Of a DNA stretch of 64,000 bases, positions 46,326 to 58,150 are shown piece after piece. The position numbers and the translations under genes were made by a program. Below the pieces are notes generated by a model. The model made no database searches and was not told where the DNA came from. It saw only the letters and a program-made list of their open reading frames with translations. Every line of letters starts with the position of its first letter. Position 1 is the first letter of the stretch. The stretch comes from Avena insularis (lineage: Eukaryota; Streptophyta; Magnoliopsida; Poales; Poaceae), in NCBI GenBank assembly GCA_023614405.1, contig CM042687.1, forward strand, positions 261,187,480-261,251,479, read 5' to 3'.

Positions 46326-48185
46326 TGTAGGGGTTCGTAGCATGGAAAACAAAAATTTTCTATCGCATACAAACAAACAAGCCAAGATCTATCTACTAGA
46401 TTTTAGCAACGAGTCGATAGAAGAACTCACCCTCGAAGATTCCAAAGCGGTTAATGAGAGCAGATTCTCGTGGGTGATGTAGTCGTACTCTTTCCGATCT
46501 CAAGATCGCGTAGACGATCCTTCCAGCGCCACGTTCCAGCAGCGCTCCATGATCGGTCACACGTTCGATTTTCGACGAAGACCTTCCTCTCCCTTGTTCC
46601 AGCGGCGGAGGTTGTAGCACTCTCCTCGCGATTCCGGCACTGGCGTGGTACCGGAAGTAGAGGGAAATCCGCATGAGGCCTTAAGCAGTGCGAGTTTGGT
46701 GGAGCTTATGAGAGAGGCTATTAGTGGTCTAGTAATTAGACACACCAATTAGAAGGCTCTAAACCAATTAGAAGGCTCTAAACCAAAACGGCTCTAAACC
46801 GGAGGTAGAAGATAGGAACTTGTGTGTGCTAGGAGGGAGCCCTGCCCCTCCTTATATAGGTGGGAGGCCGGCCAAGGGGAGGTGGAGTCCCTCCCCAACT
46901 CGGCCTTGAGGTGGGCGCCGGCTTGGGGAGGAGGACTCCCTTCCCAACTCGGTTTCCACTTCTCCTCCTCTTTCCACTTTCCAAAACTTGCCGTTTGACT
47001 TTCAAACTAGCCGTTTGACTTTTCAATTTAGGATTTAAATAAACCCTTTATTTTGGACAGCGAGAACACTTAGTACATGATGCAATCATTCCAACTTACA
47101 ATGACACATTCATGTACCCTTCCCTCCGAGTCTGGGACATTCCGAACCTTCTAGAACATTCGATGAAAACACGGAATCATTCCGCTACTCAAACAGGACT
47201 TTCCTTATATGAATCTTATTCTCGGACCATTCCGGATCTCCTCGTGATATCCGGATCCCATCCGAGACTCGAACAACATTCGGTCTCTTTCTCATAATAC
47301 CATAACTACTCAAAACAACGTCGAATCCTTATGTGTCTCCCTACGGTTCGTGAATTATGCGGACATGATCGAGACACTTCTCGAACAATAACCAATAGAG
47401 GAATCTGGAAATTCATATGGCTCTACATATTTCTCGATTACTTTGCGATCGAATGAACCACTTACATACGATACCAATTTCCCTTTGTCTCACGATATAT
47501 TTACTTATCCGAGGTTATGATCGTCGGTATCTCTGCATACCTAGTTCAACCTCGTTCTCGATAAGTACTCTTTTCTCGTTCCCGTGATATGGGATCCCGT
47601 GTGACCCAGTCACATGCTTGCAAGCTAATTGGATGACATTTCACCGAGAGGGCCCAGAGAATATCTATCCGTCATATGGATGGACAAATCCCACTCTTGA
47701 TCCATGTGTTTCAACCAATACTTTCCGAACACTCAATGCCACCTTTATAACCACCCTGTTACGGTGTGGTGTTTGATGACATCAAAGCATCCATCTAGTA
47801 AAGGTGATATGCATGATCTCATGGTCGAAGGAATTAGGTTACTATGTATCAGAAAGCATATAGCAATTGAACTATTAAAATGACTTGATCTTTATGCTAC
47901 GCTTGTCTATAGGAGTATGTCCACCATATCATTCTTCTAACGATATGATCTTGTTGTTGATAACATCTCAATGTTCATGATAGGGAAACCACAATCATCA
48001 ATCAACCAACAAGCTAGTGAAGTATAGAGGCTATACTAGGGACTTCAAATTAAGTTTACAAATCACACAAGTATTAATGTTTCCTTGTTAATACCATTAT
48101 AGCATGAATGTAAACATTTATCATAAACACAAAAATATATAATAATAACTACATTTATTATTGCCTCTAGGGCATATCTCCAACA
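46326..48185 (-). repeat. 3' LTR of the Copia element
   Basis: 1860 bp, 34 bases shorter than the other LTR. Nearly all length differences are small losses here, many in CC or GG runs (for example around 47120-47280). A TATA box lies at 46851-46860. Confidence 0.93.
46851..46860 (-). promoter_or_regulatory. TATA box in the 3' LTR of the Copia element
   Basis: The minus strand reads CCTATATAAG followed by GAGGGGCAGG, as in BARE-1 type promoters. The matching box in the 5' LTR is at 53890-53899. Confidence 0.7.
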
Positions 48186-48219
48186 GTCTCCCACTTGCAC
48201 TAGAGTCATCTAATCTAGA

Positions 48220-48880
48220 TTACATGGTAATATACCGAACACCCATGGCAGTTTGGTGTTGGTCATGTTTTGCCCTCGGGAGAGGTTTAGTCAACGGATC
48301 CGCCACATTCAGATCTGTGTGTACTTTGCAAATCTTTATATCCCCATCCTGGATATGTTCTCGAATAGCGTGGAAACGCAGCTTGATATGCTTCAGCTTC
48401 TTGTGTGACCTTGGTTCTTGCGCATTGGCTATGGCGCCCATGTTATCACAGTAGATAGACATTGGGTCCAGCGCACTAGGAACCACACCCAGCTATGTAA
48501 TGAACTCTTTCATCCATATCGCTTCTTGTGAAGCCTCCGAAGCGACCATGTATTCGATTCAGTTGAAGATCTCGCCACAACGCTTGCTTTGCACTCCTCC
48601 AGCTAATCTGCTGCACCATTCAAAATAAATACGTATCCAGATTGTGATTTAGAATCATCCGGATCGGTGTTCCAACTAGCATCGGTGTAACCATTAACAA
48701 CGAGCTGTTCATCACCTCCATAAGAAAGAACCATATCCTTAGTTCTTCTCAAGTACTTAAGGATGTTTTTGATCCGTCAATGATCCACTCTGGATCACTT
48801 TGATATCTGCTAGTTAAACTAACAAAGATATGCAATGTCGGGTCTAGTACATAGCATGGCATACATTAGAGATCCTATGG
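48220..48880 (-). pseudogene. pol: Copia RNase H, decayed
   Basis: The C-terminal part (48486-48220) reads MSIYCDNMGAIANAQEPRSH, HIKLRFHAIREHI, ICKVHTDLNVADPLTKPLP and ends ITM. These are the usual last motifs of the Angela-type polyprotein, with the active-site Asp in YCDN. The N-terminal part (to about 48880) is in other frames with stops and short losses; traces of the SDPDDSKSQSGY-like and EYMVASEASQEA-like regions are visible. It would degrade the RNA strand of the replication hybrid. Confidence 0.75.
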
Positions 48881-48899
48881 CTGAGGCATAGGAGTCTTA

Positions 48900-49960
48900 C
48901 TCATCCTTTCTCTATCTTACGCCGATGTCGGACTTTGAGTTTTACTCAAGGTCGTATTAGGCAACATGGGCAAGAACCCTTTCTTGCTATCTTCCATTCC
49001 AAACCTCTTTAGAACTTTGTCCAAATATGTACTTTGTGACAATGATATTTGGCGTTTCGATCTATCTCTATAAATCTTTATGCCTAATATGTAAGCTGCT
49101 TCGCCAAGATCCTTCATTGAAAAACTATTATTCAAATATTCCTTGACACTATTAAGAAGGTCTACATCATTCCCAATCAACAATATGTCATCCACATACA
49201 GTATTAAGAATGCTCTGAGCTCCCACTCACTTTCTTGTAAATACAAGCTTCTCCATAAGTTTGTATAAAACCAAAACTTTTGATTACCTTATCAAAACGT
49301 TGATTCCAACTTCGGGATGCTTGCTTCAATCCATAGATGGACCGTTGAAGCTTGCATACCTTGTTAGCATCTTTAGGATCGACAAAACCTTTGGGTTGCA
49401 TCATATACAACTCTTCATCAATGTCTTCATTGAGGAATGCTGTTTTGACATCCATCTGCCATATCTCATAATCGTAATATGCAGCGATTGCTAACATAAT
49501 CCTCACAGATTTTAGCTTCGCTACTGGTGAGAAAGTCTCATCGTAGTCAACTCCTTGAATTTGTCGAAACCCTTTTGCGACAAGTCGAGCTTTATAGATG
49601 ATTACATTACCATCAGCATCTGTTTTCTTCTTGAAAATCCATTTGTTCTCGACAGCCTTTCGGCCATCTGGTAAGTCCACCAAAGTCCATACTTGGTTTT
49701 CGTACATGGATCCAATCTCGGACTTCATGGCTTCTTGCCATTTATTGGAATCTGGGCTCATCATCGCTTCCTCATATGTCTCGGGGTCATCGGTGTTGTC
49801 CACCACCATGACATTGATAACGGAATCATACCAATCTGGAGTGGTACGAGTTCTCGTTGACCTCCAAGGCTCTGTAGTAACCTCAACCGAAGTTTCATGA
49901 TCACCATCATTAGCTTCCTCTCTTATTGGTGCAGGCACCACAGGAACTTCTTCGGTCTGC
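48900..49960 (-). pseudogene. pol: Copia reverse transcriptase, frameshifted
   Basis: The main frame (49941-49204) carries WQEAMKSEIGSMYENQVWTL, KWIFKKKTDADGN, YKARLVAKGFRQIQGVDYDE, WQMDVKTAFLNEDIDEELYM and LQRSIYGLKQASRSWNQRFD. A frameshift near 49220-49240 leads to a second frame (49246-48917) with the catalytic LILYVDDILLIGND and then DLGEAAYILGIKIYRDR and QSTYLDKVLKRF. The YVDD box is intact. Later residues shift again. The enzyme would copy element RNA into DNA. Confidence 0.88.
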
Positions 49961-50019
49961 GCTACTACTAATTCGAGAGAAGGTTCGACAACCTCGTCGA
50001 GTTCTACTTTCCTTCCGTC

Positions 50020-50860
50020 ACTTCTTTCGAGAGAAATTCCTTCTCTAGAAAGGATCCATTCTTAACAACGAAGATTTTGCCTTGGATCTATGATAGAAGG
50101 TATACCCAATAGTTTCCTTCGGGTATCCTATGAAGACGCATTTTTCGCTTTGGGTTCAAGCTTGTCCGGCTGTAACTTCTTTACATAGGCTTCGCATCCC
50201 CAAACTTTAAGGAACGACAATTTAGGTTTCTTCCCAAACCATAATTCATATGGTGTCGTTTCAACGGATTTAGACGGTGCCCTATTTAAAGTGAATGCGG
50301 CTGTTTCTAATGCATAACCCCAATATGATAGCGGTAAATCTGTAAGTGACATCATAGAACGAACCATATCTAAGAGAGTTCGATTACGACGTTCGGACAC
50401 ACCATTACGCTGTGGTGTTCTGGCGGTGTCAACTGAAAAGTATTCCGCATTTCATCAAATGCTCGACAAACTCGTAACTTAGATATTCACCTCCACGATC
50501 GAGTAGAAATTTAATCTTCTTGTTACGTTGATTCTCTACCTCACTTTGAAACTCCTTAAACTTCTCGAAAGTTTCGGACTTATGTTTCATGAAATAGATA
50601 TACCCATATCTACTCAAGTCATCCGTGAAGGTAAGAACATAACGATAACCACCGCGATGCTACACTCATTGGACCACACACATCGGTATGTATGATTTCC
50701 AATAAGTCTGTAGCTCGCTCCATTATACCAGAAAATGGAGTCTTAGTCATTTTACCCATCAGACATGCCTCGCATCTTTCAAGTGATTCAAAATCAAGTG
50801 ATTCAAGAAGTCCATCGGAATGGAGTTTCTTCATACGCTTCACTCCAATGTGACCAAGGC
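50020..50860 (-). pseudogene. pol: Copia integrase, frameshifted
   Basis: Three frames carry one integrase. 50843-50619 holds KRMKKLHSDGLLESLDFESL and CEACLMGKMTKTPFSG, followed by the first catalytic Asp region IIHTDVCGPM. 50617-50429 holds MSRYGYIYFMKHKSETFEKF and the second Asp region DRGGEYLSYEF. 50400-50128 holds the Glu region SERRNRTLLDMVRSMM and GYALETAAFTLNRAPSKSVE. Further codons to about 50020 encode the YPKE-like and FLEKEFLSK-like linker in a shifted frame. It would insert the cDNA. Confidence 0.85.
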
Positions 50861-52114
50861 AGCGATTGCCACATATAGGTCGAATTATCGCTTGATTTCA
50901 ATCGTTTAGCTTCAATGTTATTAATATGTGTATTTCTACTATCGAGATTCAACAAGAATAGACCATCTATCAAAGGTGCATGTGCATAAAACATATTACT
51001 CATATAAATCGAACAACCATTATTCTCGGATTTAAACAAGTAACCGTCTCGCAATAAACAAGATCCCGATATAATGTTCATGCTCAACGCAGGCACCAAA
51101 TAACAATTATTTAAGTATAAAACTAATCCCGATGGTAGATGAAGAGGTAGCGTGCCGACCGCGATCACATCAACCTTTGATCCGTTTCCCACGCGCATCG
51201 TCACCTCGTTCTTCACTAGCTTCCGTTTATTCTGCAGCTCCTGTTTCGAGTTACAAATATGAGCAACCGAACCAGTATCAAATACCCAGGCACTACTACG
51301 AATACTAGTGAGATACACATCAATAACATGTATATCAGATATACCTTTCTTCTTGATGTTGCCGTTCTTCAAATCCGCCAAGTACTTTGGGCAATTCCGC
51401 TTCCAGTGACCTTCTCCCTTGCAGTAAAAGCACTCAGTATCAGGCTTAGGTCCAGCCTTGGTCTTCTTCGTCGGCGTGGTAACTTTCTTACCACCCTTCT
51501 TGAAGTGTCCCTTCTGCTTAGACTTGCCTTTCTTGAATTTGGTGGTCTTATTGACCATCAACACTTGGTGCTCTTTCTTGATCTCCACTTCTGCAGATTT
51601 TAACATAGCAAACAGTTCTGGCAACTCTTTGTTCATGTTCTGCATGTTGTAGTTCATCACAAAGTTCTTGTAACTTGGTGGTAGTGATTGGAGGATGCGG
51701 TAAACCCCCAAAGTATTAGGAATCACTATACCCAAGCTTTGAAGTTTATTTGCGTGCCCAGACATCTTAAGCACATGCTCACTGACGGAGCTGCCCTCTT
51801 CCATCTTGCAGTTAAAGAACTTTTCAGAAGCTTCATAACTTTCAATTGCCGCATGAGTCTCAAAAATTAATTTGAGATCCTCGACAATATCATATGGGTC
51901 CGACTCTTCAAACCTTTTCAAGCTCGATTCTAAACCATACAAGATAGCACACTGAACTATGGAGATCGATTCTTCCGAGCAAGGTAAACATTCTTTACTT
52001 CATCGGTAGCATCAGCCGCAGTGGGTCACCCAATGGTGCATCCAGCACATAGGTCAAATTACCAGCTGTGAGGACAATCCTCAAATTGGAACCAATCCAT
52101 GAAGTTGCTTCCAT
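50803..52114 (-). pseudogene. gag: Copia gag and protease start, N-terminal frameshifts
   Basis: The gag start is ATG 52114-52112 (MEATSWIGSNLRIVLTAGN); two shifts occur before about 51950. The long frame (51942-50803) carries the capsid region (LESSLKRFEESDPYDIVEDL; ILQSLPPSYKNFVMNYNMQN), a Lys-rich linker, and one zinc knuckle, CFYCKGEGHWKRNC. The protease follows with WVFDTGSVAHIC, in which Asp-Thr-Gly is the active site. The frame ends in a shift at the pre-integrase zinc region (TYMWQSLPWSHW, where related elements have a His/Cys pattern). Gag would form the particle and bind RNA. Confidence 0.88.
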
Positions 52115-53340
52115 TGTTTTTCAATTTTCTTTCTCTAGGAACGCATTAAAATTGATGGTAGGGCTGCCATTGATCTACAACATATTTGCAATAGTTTAGA
52201 CTAAGTTTATGACAAATTGAGTTCAAATTAATTAATGAAATTAAACTAGGTGAACTCCTCAAAACAACATCCCTCACATTGTTTTAGTGATCACACGACC
52301 AAATCCACTACATCAACACCGATCATCACGAGTTGATATAGTTTCAATGGCGAACAATCATCATGTTCATCATATCTACTATATGATTCACGCTTTACCT
52401 TTCGGCGATCCGTGTTCACGAGGCCATGTCCGTACATGCTAGGCTCGTCAAGATCAAACCTTAGCTACCGCATAAGCAAATCTGGCTTGCTTACGTTGTA
52501 TTCACCCGCGGAATCAAAGACACCCGATCATCACGTGGTGCTTCGAAGCAGCAAGCTTTGGCAACGGTGCATACTAAGGGTGAACACTTTAGAACTTGAA
52601 ATTTATGTGCATGAGGTATCATCTTATAATGCTACCGTCGTCTACTAAGCAATACAAGATGCATAAAGGATTAACATCACATGCAATTCATAATATGTGA
52701 TATGATATGGCCTTTCTTCTTTATGCTTCCGATCTCCATCTTCAAGCACGAACATGATCTCCATCATCACCGGCATAGCATCAAGGTCAATGATGCTTCT
52801 TCATGGTTGTCGTCCACCAGCTTCAACTATTACAACTATTTTGAATAGACACGCAGGTCTTAATGAAATTAAAGACAACCATATGGCTCCCGCGGTTGCC
52901 AACTTACAATAAGGAACATTGCATACATCAAATATAATCACAATCATGGCCATATCACATCACTGCACACCCCTGCAAAACAAAGTTAGACGCTTCTACT
53001 TTCTTTGCATATTTTACATGGTTTGGGGCTTTCAATAAGTGTCGTTCTAACTTACGAACAAGAACCACAACATTGATACTAGCATTGTTGATTACCAGTT
53101 GTAAATTGGATCTTTACTATGCTAGGAGAAACAGGCACCCGCAAAGCCACTTATGCAATACAAGTTGCATGTCAAGCGTGGAGCAAGTCTCATGAACGAT
53201 GTCATGTAAGGTTAGCCCGGGCCGCTTCATCCCAACATACCGTAAGATGCAAAGTACACAAAAAGCAATCTACAATAAAAGCATCAACGCCCACAATGAC
53301 CATTGTGTTCTACTCGTGCAACAGATCTACATATAGACAC
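52115..53340 (-). other. Untranslated leader of the Copia element
   Basis: About 1.2 kb between primer site and gag, as in BARE-1 type elements, which have long leaders with dimerisation and packaging signals. I see no coding region and no inserted element in it. Confidence 0.75.
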
Positions 53341-53353
53341 GGCTCTGATACCA
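53341..53353 (-). other. Primer-binding site for initiator tRNA-Met (Copia)
   Basis: The minus strand reads TGGTATCAGAGCC, one base after the LTR end at 53355. Confidence 0.93.
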
Positions 53354-53354
53354 C

Positions 53355-55248
53355 TGTAGGGGTTCGTAGCATGGAAAACAAAAATTTTCTACAAACAAAC
53401 AAGCCAAGATCTATCTACTAGATTTTAGCAACGAGTCGATAGAAGAACTCACCCTCGAAGATTCCAAAGCGGTTAATGAGAGCAGATTCTCGTGGGTGAT
53501 GTAGTCGTACTCTTTCCGATCTCAAGATCGCGTAGACGATCCTTCCAGCGCCACGTTCCAGCAGCGCTCCCGCAGTCGGTCACACGTTCGGTACTCGACG
53601 AAGACCTTCCTCTCCCTTGTTCCAGCAGGCAGCGGAGGTTGTAGCACTCTCCTCGCGATTCCGGCAGCACAACGGCGTGGTACCGGAAGTAGAGGGGAAA
53701 TCCCGCAGGGCTTCGCCTTAAGCCGGTGCGAGTATGGTGGAGCTTATGAGAGAGGCTATTAGTGGTCTAGTAATTAGACACACCAATTAGAAGGCTCTAA
53801 ACCAATTAGAAGGCTCTAAACCAAAACGGCTCTAAACCGGAGGTAGAAGATAGGAACTTGTGTGTGCTAGGAGGGGAGCCCTGCCCCTCCTTATATAGGT
53901 GGGAGGGCCGGCGGCCAAGGGGAGGGAGTGGAGTCCCTCCCCAACTCGGCCTTGAGGTGGGGCGCCGGCTTGGGGAGGAGGGAATCCCTCCCCAACTCGG
54001 TTTCCACTTCTCCTCCTCTTTCCACTTTCCAAAACTTGCCGTTTGACTTTCAAACTAGCCGTTTGACTTTTCAATTTAGGATTTAAATAAACCCTTTATT
54101 TTGGACAGCGAGAACACTTAGTACATGATGCAATCATTCCAACTTACAATGACACATTCATGTACCCTTCCCCCTCCGGAGTGCCGGACATTCCGGAACC
54201 TTCTAGAACATTCCCGATGAAAACACCGGAATCATTCCGCTACTCCGAAACGGGACTTTCCTTATATGAATCTTATTCTCCGGACCATTCCGGATCTCCT
54301 CGTGATATCCCGGATCCCATCCGAGACTCCGAACAACATTCGGTCTCTTTCTCATAATACCATAACTACTCAAAACAACGTCGAATCCTTAAGTGTGTCT
54401 CCCTACGGTTCGTGAATTATGCGGACATGATCGAGACACTTCTCCGAACAATAACCAATAGAGGAATCTGGAAATTCATATGGCTCCCACATATTTCTAC
54501 GATTACTTTGCGATCGAATGAACCACTTACATACGATACCAATTTCCCTTTGTCTCACGATATGTTTACTTATCCGAGGTTATGATCGTCGGTATCTCTG
54601 CATACCTAGTTCAACCTCGTTCTTGATAAGTACTCTTTTTCGTTCCGTGATATGTGATCCCTTGTGACCCAGTCACATGCTTGCAAGCTAATTGGATGAC
54701 ATTTCACCGAGAGGGCCCAGAGAATATCTATCCGTCATATGGATGGACAAATCCCACTCTTGATCCATGTGTTTCAACCAATACTTTCCGAACACTCAAT
54801 GCCACCTTTATAACCACCCTGTTACGGTGTGGTGTTTGATGACATCAAAGCATCCATCCAGTAAAGGTGATATGCATGATCTCATGGTCGAAGGAATTAG
54901 GTTACTATGTATCAGAAAGCATATAGCAATTGAACTATTAAAATGACTTGATCTTTATGCTACGCTTGTCTATAGGAGTATGTCCACCATATCATTCTTC
55001 TAACGATATGATCTTGTTGTTGATAACATCTCAATGTTCATGATAGGGAAACCACAATCATCAATCAACCAACAAGCTAGTGAAGTATAGAGGCTATACT
55101 AGGGACTTCAAATTAAGTTTACAAATCACACAAGTATTAATGTTTCCTTGTTAATACCATTATAGCATGAATGTAAACATTTATCATAAACACAAAAATA
55201 TATAATAATAACTACATTTATTATTGCCTCTAGGGCATATCTCCAACA
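53355..55248 (-). repeat. 5' LTR of the Copia element
   Basis: 1894 bp, TGTAGGGGTTCG...CTCCAACA on the plus strand. It is the better-preserved LTR copy. The TATA box is at 53890-53899 (minus strand CCTATATAAG). Confidence 0.94.
53890..53899 (-). promoter_or_regulatory. TATA box in the 5' LTR of the Copia element
   Basis: The minus strand reads CCTATATAAG ahead of GAGGGGCAGG. It is identical to the box in the other LTR, so the core promoter is intact here. Confidence 0.7.
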
Positions 55249-56419
55249 AGTGTCTCCATGTTTTTAATGCATGGACAACAGAGGCTAACTCTAAATCATG
55301 AGTAGGATAGTTCACTTCATGAGTTTTGAGTTGTATCGAGGCATAAGCCACAACTTTACCGTCTTGCATAAGAACTGCACCCAAACCCTGATGAAATGCA
55401 TCACAATATACTTGGAAATCTTTTTCCAAATCTGGCAGACACAAGACTGGTGCTGTCACAAGTCTCTTCTTCAATTCCTGAAAGGTGAGTTCACAACCTT
55501 CAGACCAAGCAAACTTTTTGTATTTCTTTAGCAATTCAGTCATAGGCTTAGCTACCTTGGAGAAATTTTCAATGAACCTTCTGTAGTAACCTGCTAAGCC
55601 AAGGAAACTACGAACTTCTTTCACGGACTTGGGAGATTCCCATTCAGTTACAGCTGAAACTTTAGCAGGATCAACTACCACACCATCCTTTGTCATAACA
55701 TGTCCTAGAAATCCAACTTCATTCAACCAGAATTCGCACTTGCTGAATTTGGCATAAAGTTTATGTTCTCTTAATTTTTCAAGTATTAAATGCAAATGTC
55801 CTTCATGCTCTTCTTTGCTCTTGGAGTAGACTAAAATGTCATCGATGAAAATGACAACAAACTTGTCAAGGAATTCCATGAACACCTTGTTCATCATATT
55901 CATGAAGTATGCTGGAGCATTGGTCAAACCAAAAGGCATTACGGTATACTCATATAATCCATACCTTGTAGTGAATGTTGTCTTAGGTATGTCTTGTTCT
56001 CTTATCTTGAGTTGAAAATAGCCTGACCGGAGATCAATGTTTGAGAACACACAAGCTCCTTATAGCTGATCAAACAAGTCATTGATTCTAGGCAAAGGGT
56101 ATTTGTTCTTGATAGTTACCTCGTTGAGTGAACGGTAATCTATGCATAACCTTTGACTTCTATCTTTCTTCTCCACGAACAAAACTGGGGCTCCCCAAGA
56201 TGAAGAACTTGGTTGAATAAATCCTTTCTGCAACTGTTCTCCAAGTTGTTTCTTGAGTTCTTTCAGTTCATCCACTAACATCTTGTACGGTCTCTTTGCT
56301 ATTGGTCCAGATCCTGGTACCAAATCTATAAGAAATTCCACATCTCTATCTGGTGGCATTCCTGGCAATTCTTCCGGAAACACATCCGGATACTCACTCA
56401 CAATTGGCACACTGTCCAT
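55249..56419 (-). pseudogene. pol: Chromovirus pol, first part: reverse transcriptase and RNase H start
   Basis: The frame from 56419 opens with [20 protein letters not shown], then [20 protein letters not shown] and [20 protein letters not shown]. It meets TAA at 56060-56062 (probably CAA) and continues in phase with [40 protein letters not shown], the catalytic [13 protein letters not shown], and [19 protein letters not shown]. RNase H begins with the active-site Asp in VYCDAF and Glu in HDLELA, and is cut after ALKTWRH by the Copia element. The domain order after protease is that of Ty3/Gypsy. A frameshift near 56420 separates it from protease. Confidence 0.9.
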
Positions 56420-56853
56420 GCTAACCCCTTAAGAGAATTTAGCTTACTTCCTTTTGATTCAAAGTTGGACTTGAATTTAATCTGTTTTCTTTCCGGGGTT
56501 GTGAGTGCAACAGTACGATTAGCACAATCTAGTACTCCTTCATACTTAGCCATCCAATCCATTCCCAATATTACATCCAGTCCTTGGGAATCTAGGATTA
56601 TCAGACTCACTGGAAATTTATGCTTTCCAAACTCTACTACTAGATCCCGGCATCCAAGACTTACTATCATATCTCCACCCGGAGAACTAACTTTTATTGG
56701 ACACCCAATGTTTTCAATTGTAAACCCATTTCTATCAAAAAATGCTTTTGATATGAATGAATGCGATGCTCCAGTATCAAAAAGAACAAATGCTAGAATA
56801 GAATTGAGTCTGAACTTGCCGACAAGACGAGGCTCCTCATAGACTTCCTCCAC
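56398..56853 (-). pseudogene. pol: Chromovirus retropepsin
   Basis: The frame reads EEVYEEPRLVGKFRLNSILA, then the active site FVLFDTGASHSFISKAFF and the second half, VILGMDWMAKYEGVLDCANR, typical of Tekay/Del protease. It is shifted relative to both gag (near 56860) and reverse transcriptase (near 56420), although such elements normally have one gag-pol frame. The active-site Asp-Thr-Gly is intact, so the damage is in the joins. Confidence 0.88.
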
Positions 56854-57920
56854 CGATGTGGTTCACATCCCTTCTGAAAAGGGTTGGGCTTGTTGGGTCC
56901 TTCAACTTTCTTTTCTAGGCATTCATTTGCACAATGCCCCATCTTCTTGCACTTGAAGCATTCAACCTGACTTATGTCCTTCTTGACAGGCTGGCTTCCA
57001 CTTCCACTTCCATTACCACTATGGTGGCTCTTGTATCCACCCTTGTGGTTCTTGTACTTGTCATTGTCATGACTACGGTGATGCTTGTTGTCATGACGGT
57101 TGTGGTTGTGGTGCTTGTTGAACTTCCCATGCTTGTGGGATCCTGAGCTTCCACTGTCATCATAATGGAAACGTTTGTGAGACGATCCCGAGCTGTGCTT
57201 GTCTGAGTGCTTTCTCTTCCTGCTTTCAACTTGCTTCATTTTGTTCTCCAAAATAGCAGCCTTGTCACAGAGAGACTGATAAGTGGGAACATAGGCCACT
57301 GCCAACTGTAGGTTCAGTTCATCATTTAACCCTTCGAGGAACTTTTCCTTCCTCTTAGCATCTGTGTCAACTTCATCCGGTGCATATCGCGCCAGATTGT
57401 TGAATTCTTCAATATATTCTGCCACGCTGCAGTGGCGCTGCTTCAGGTTATAGAACTCCTTCTTTTTCAGACTCATCACTCCAGATGAGATATGAGCAGT
57501 ATGAAAGCCATCCTCAAAAATAGCCCATGTCACATCTTCGATGGGAGTGGTGATCTGGAAGTTATCCCACCAAGTGGCGGCTGGTCCTTCCAACAAGTGT
57601 GTTGCAAATCTGACTTTTTTAGCATCAGTACAGCCCACGGTTACCAAGTCCTTGTTCACCGAGCGTAGCCAATCATTGGCCGCCATGGGATCAGTTGTTC
57701 CTGAGAACTTTGATGGCCTCAATCTCAAGAACCTGGTAAGCATGTCAAAGCCCGGTGGGTTGTTGTTGTTATTGTTATTATTGTTGTTGTTTTGGTTCTG
57801 GATGAACGTCGTCATCATCTGCATTAGCTGTGTTTGAGTGGTCATCATTTATTGCATTTCTGGAGTGATGTTGTTGTTGTTGTTGTTGTTGGGGTTGGGG
57901 TTTGCACGACAAGGAGGCAT
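56793..57920 (-). pseudogene. gag: Chromovirus gag with poly-Asn tract and zinc knuckle
   Basis: The likely start is ATG 57920-57918 (MPPCRANPNPNNNN). Codon 24 is TAA (57851-57849), where CAA is expected, and the frame is open from 57848 on. Poly-Asn tracts at both ends of that stop come from AAC/GTT runs. The capsid core has FLRLRPSKFSGTTDPMAAND, ATHLLEGPAATWWDNF and YIEEFNNLARYAPDEV. A His/Lys/Ser-rich spacer precedes the knuckle CFKCKKMGHCANEC. The knuckle has His and Cys in place. The last 30 codons are out of frame with what follows, so a shift near 56860 breaks the link to protease. Confidence 0.88.
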
Positions 57921-58150
57921 TTGTGGTTTGTTCAATAGAGATAAGAATGAGATACCCATATATGTTTTCATGCACAATACAACACATAACCAATCACAAA
58001 GTATGCAACAAAAAGATAAAGGTTCCACAATAAGATAACAAGTTTGCAAAGTAAAACACACACAAATAACAAGCCATCCACATGTCGGATGGTCAAATAA
58101 CAAGTTCTCAACAACAAGTATGAAAATGAATGATAAATGAGTAGTCAAAT
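57921..58150 (-). other. Spacer between second extra ORF and gag
   Basis: 230 bases with no supported coding region. It separates the extra ORF from gag as a distinct unit and leaves open how gag is translated from the genomic RNA. Confidence 0.6.

Larger units (their letters stand above)
46326..55248 (-). mobile_element. Copia element of the BARE-1/Angela/WIS type, complete but decayed
   Basis: 8923 bp with LTRs at 46326-48185 and 53355-55248 and the perfect 5-bp duplication AGTGT (46321-46325 and 55249-55253). On the minus strand the LTR begins TGTTGGAGATATGCCCTAGA, the hallmark of this grass family. The minus-strand order is 5' LTR (55248-53355), tRNA-Met primer site, leader, gag, protease, integrase, reverse transcriptase, RNase H, purine tract AAGTGGGAGAC, 3' LTR. 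Integrase before reverse transcriptase confirms Copia. It sits inside the RNase H codons of the chromovirus. Confidence 0.95.
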
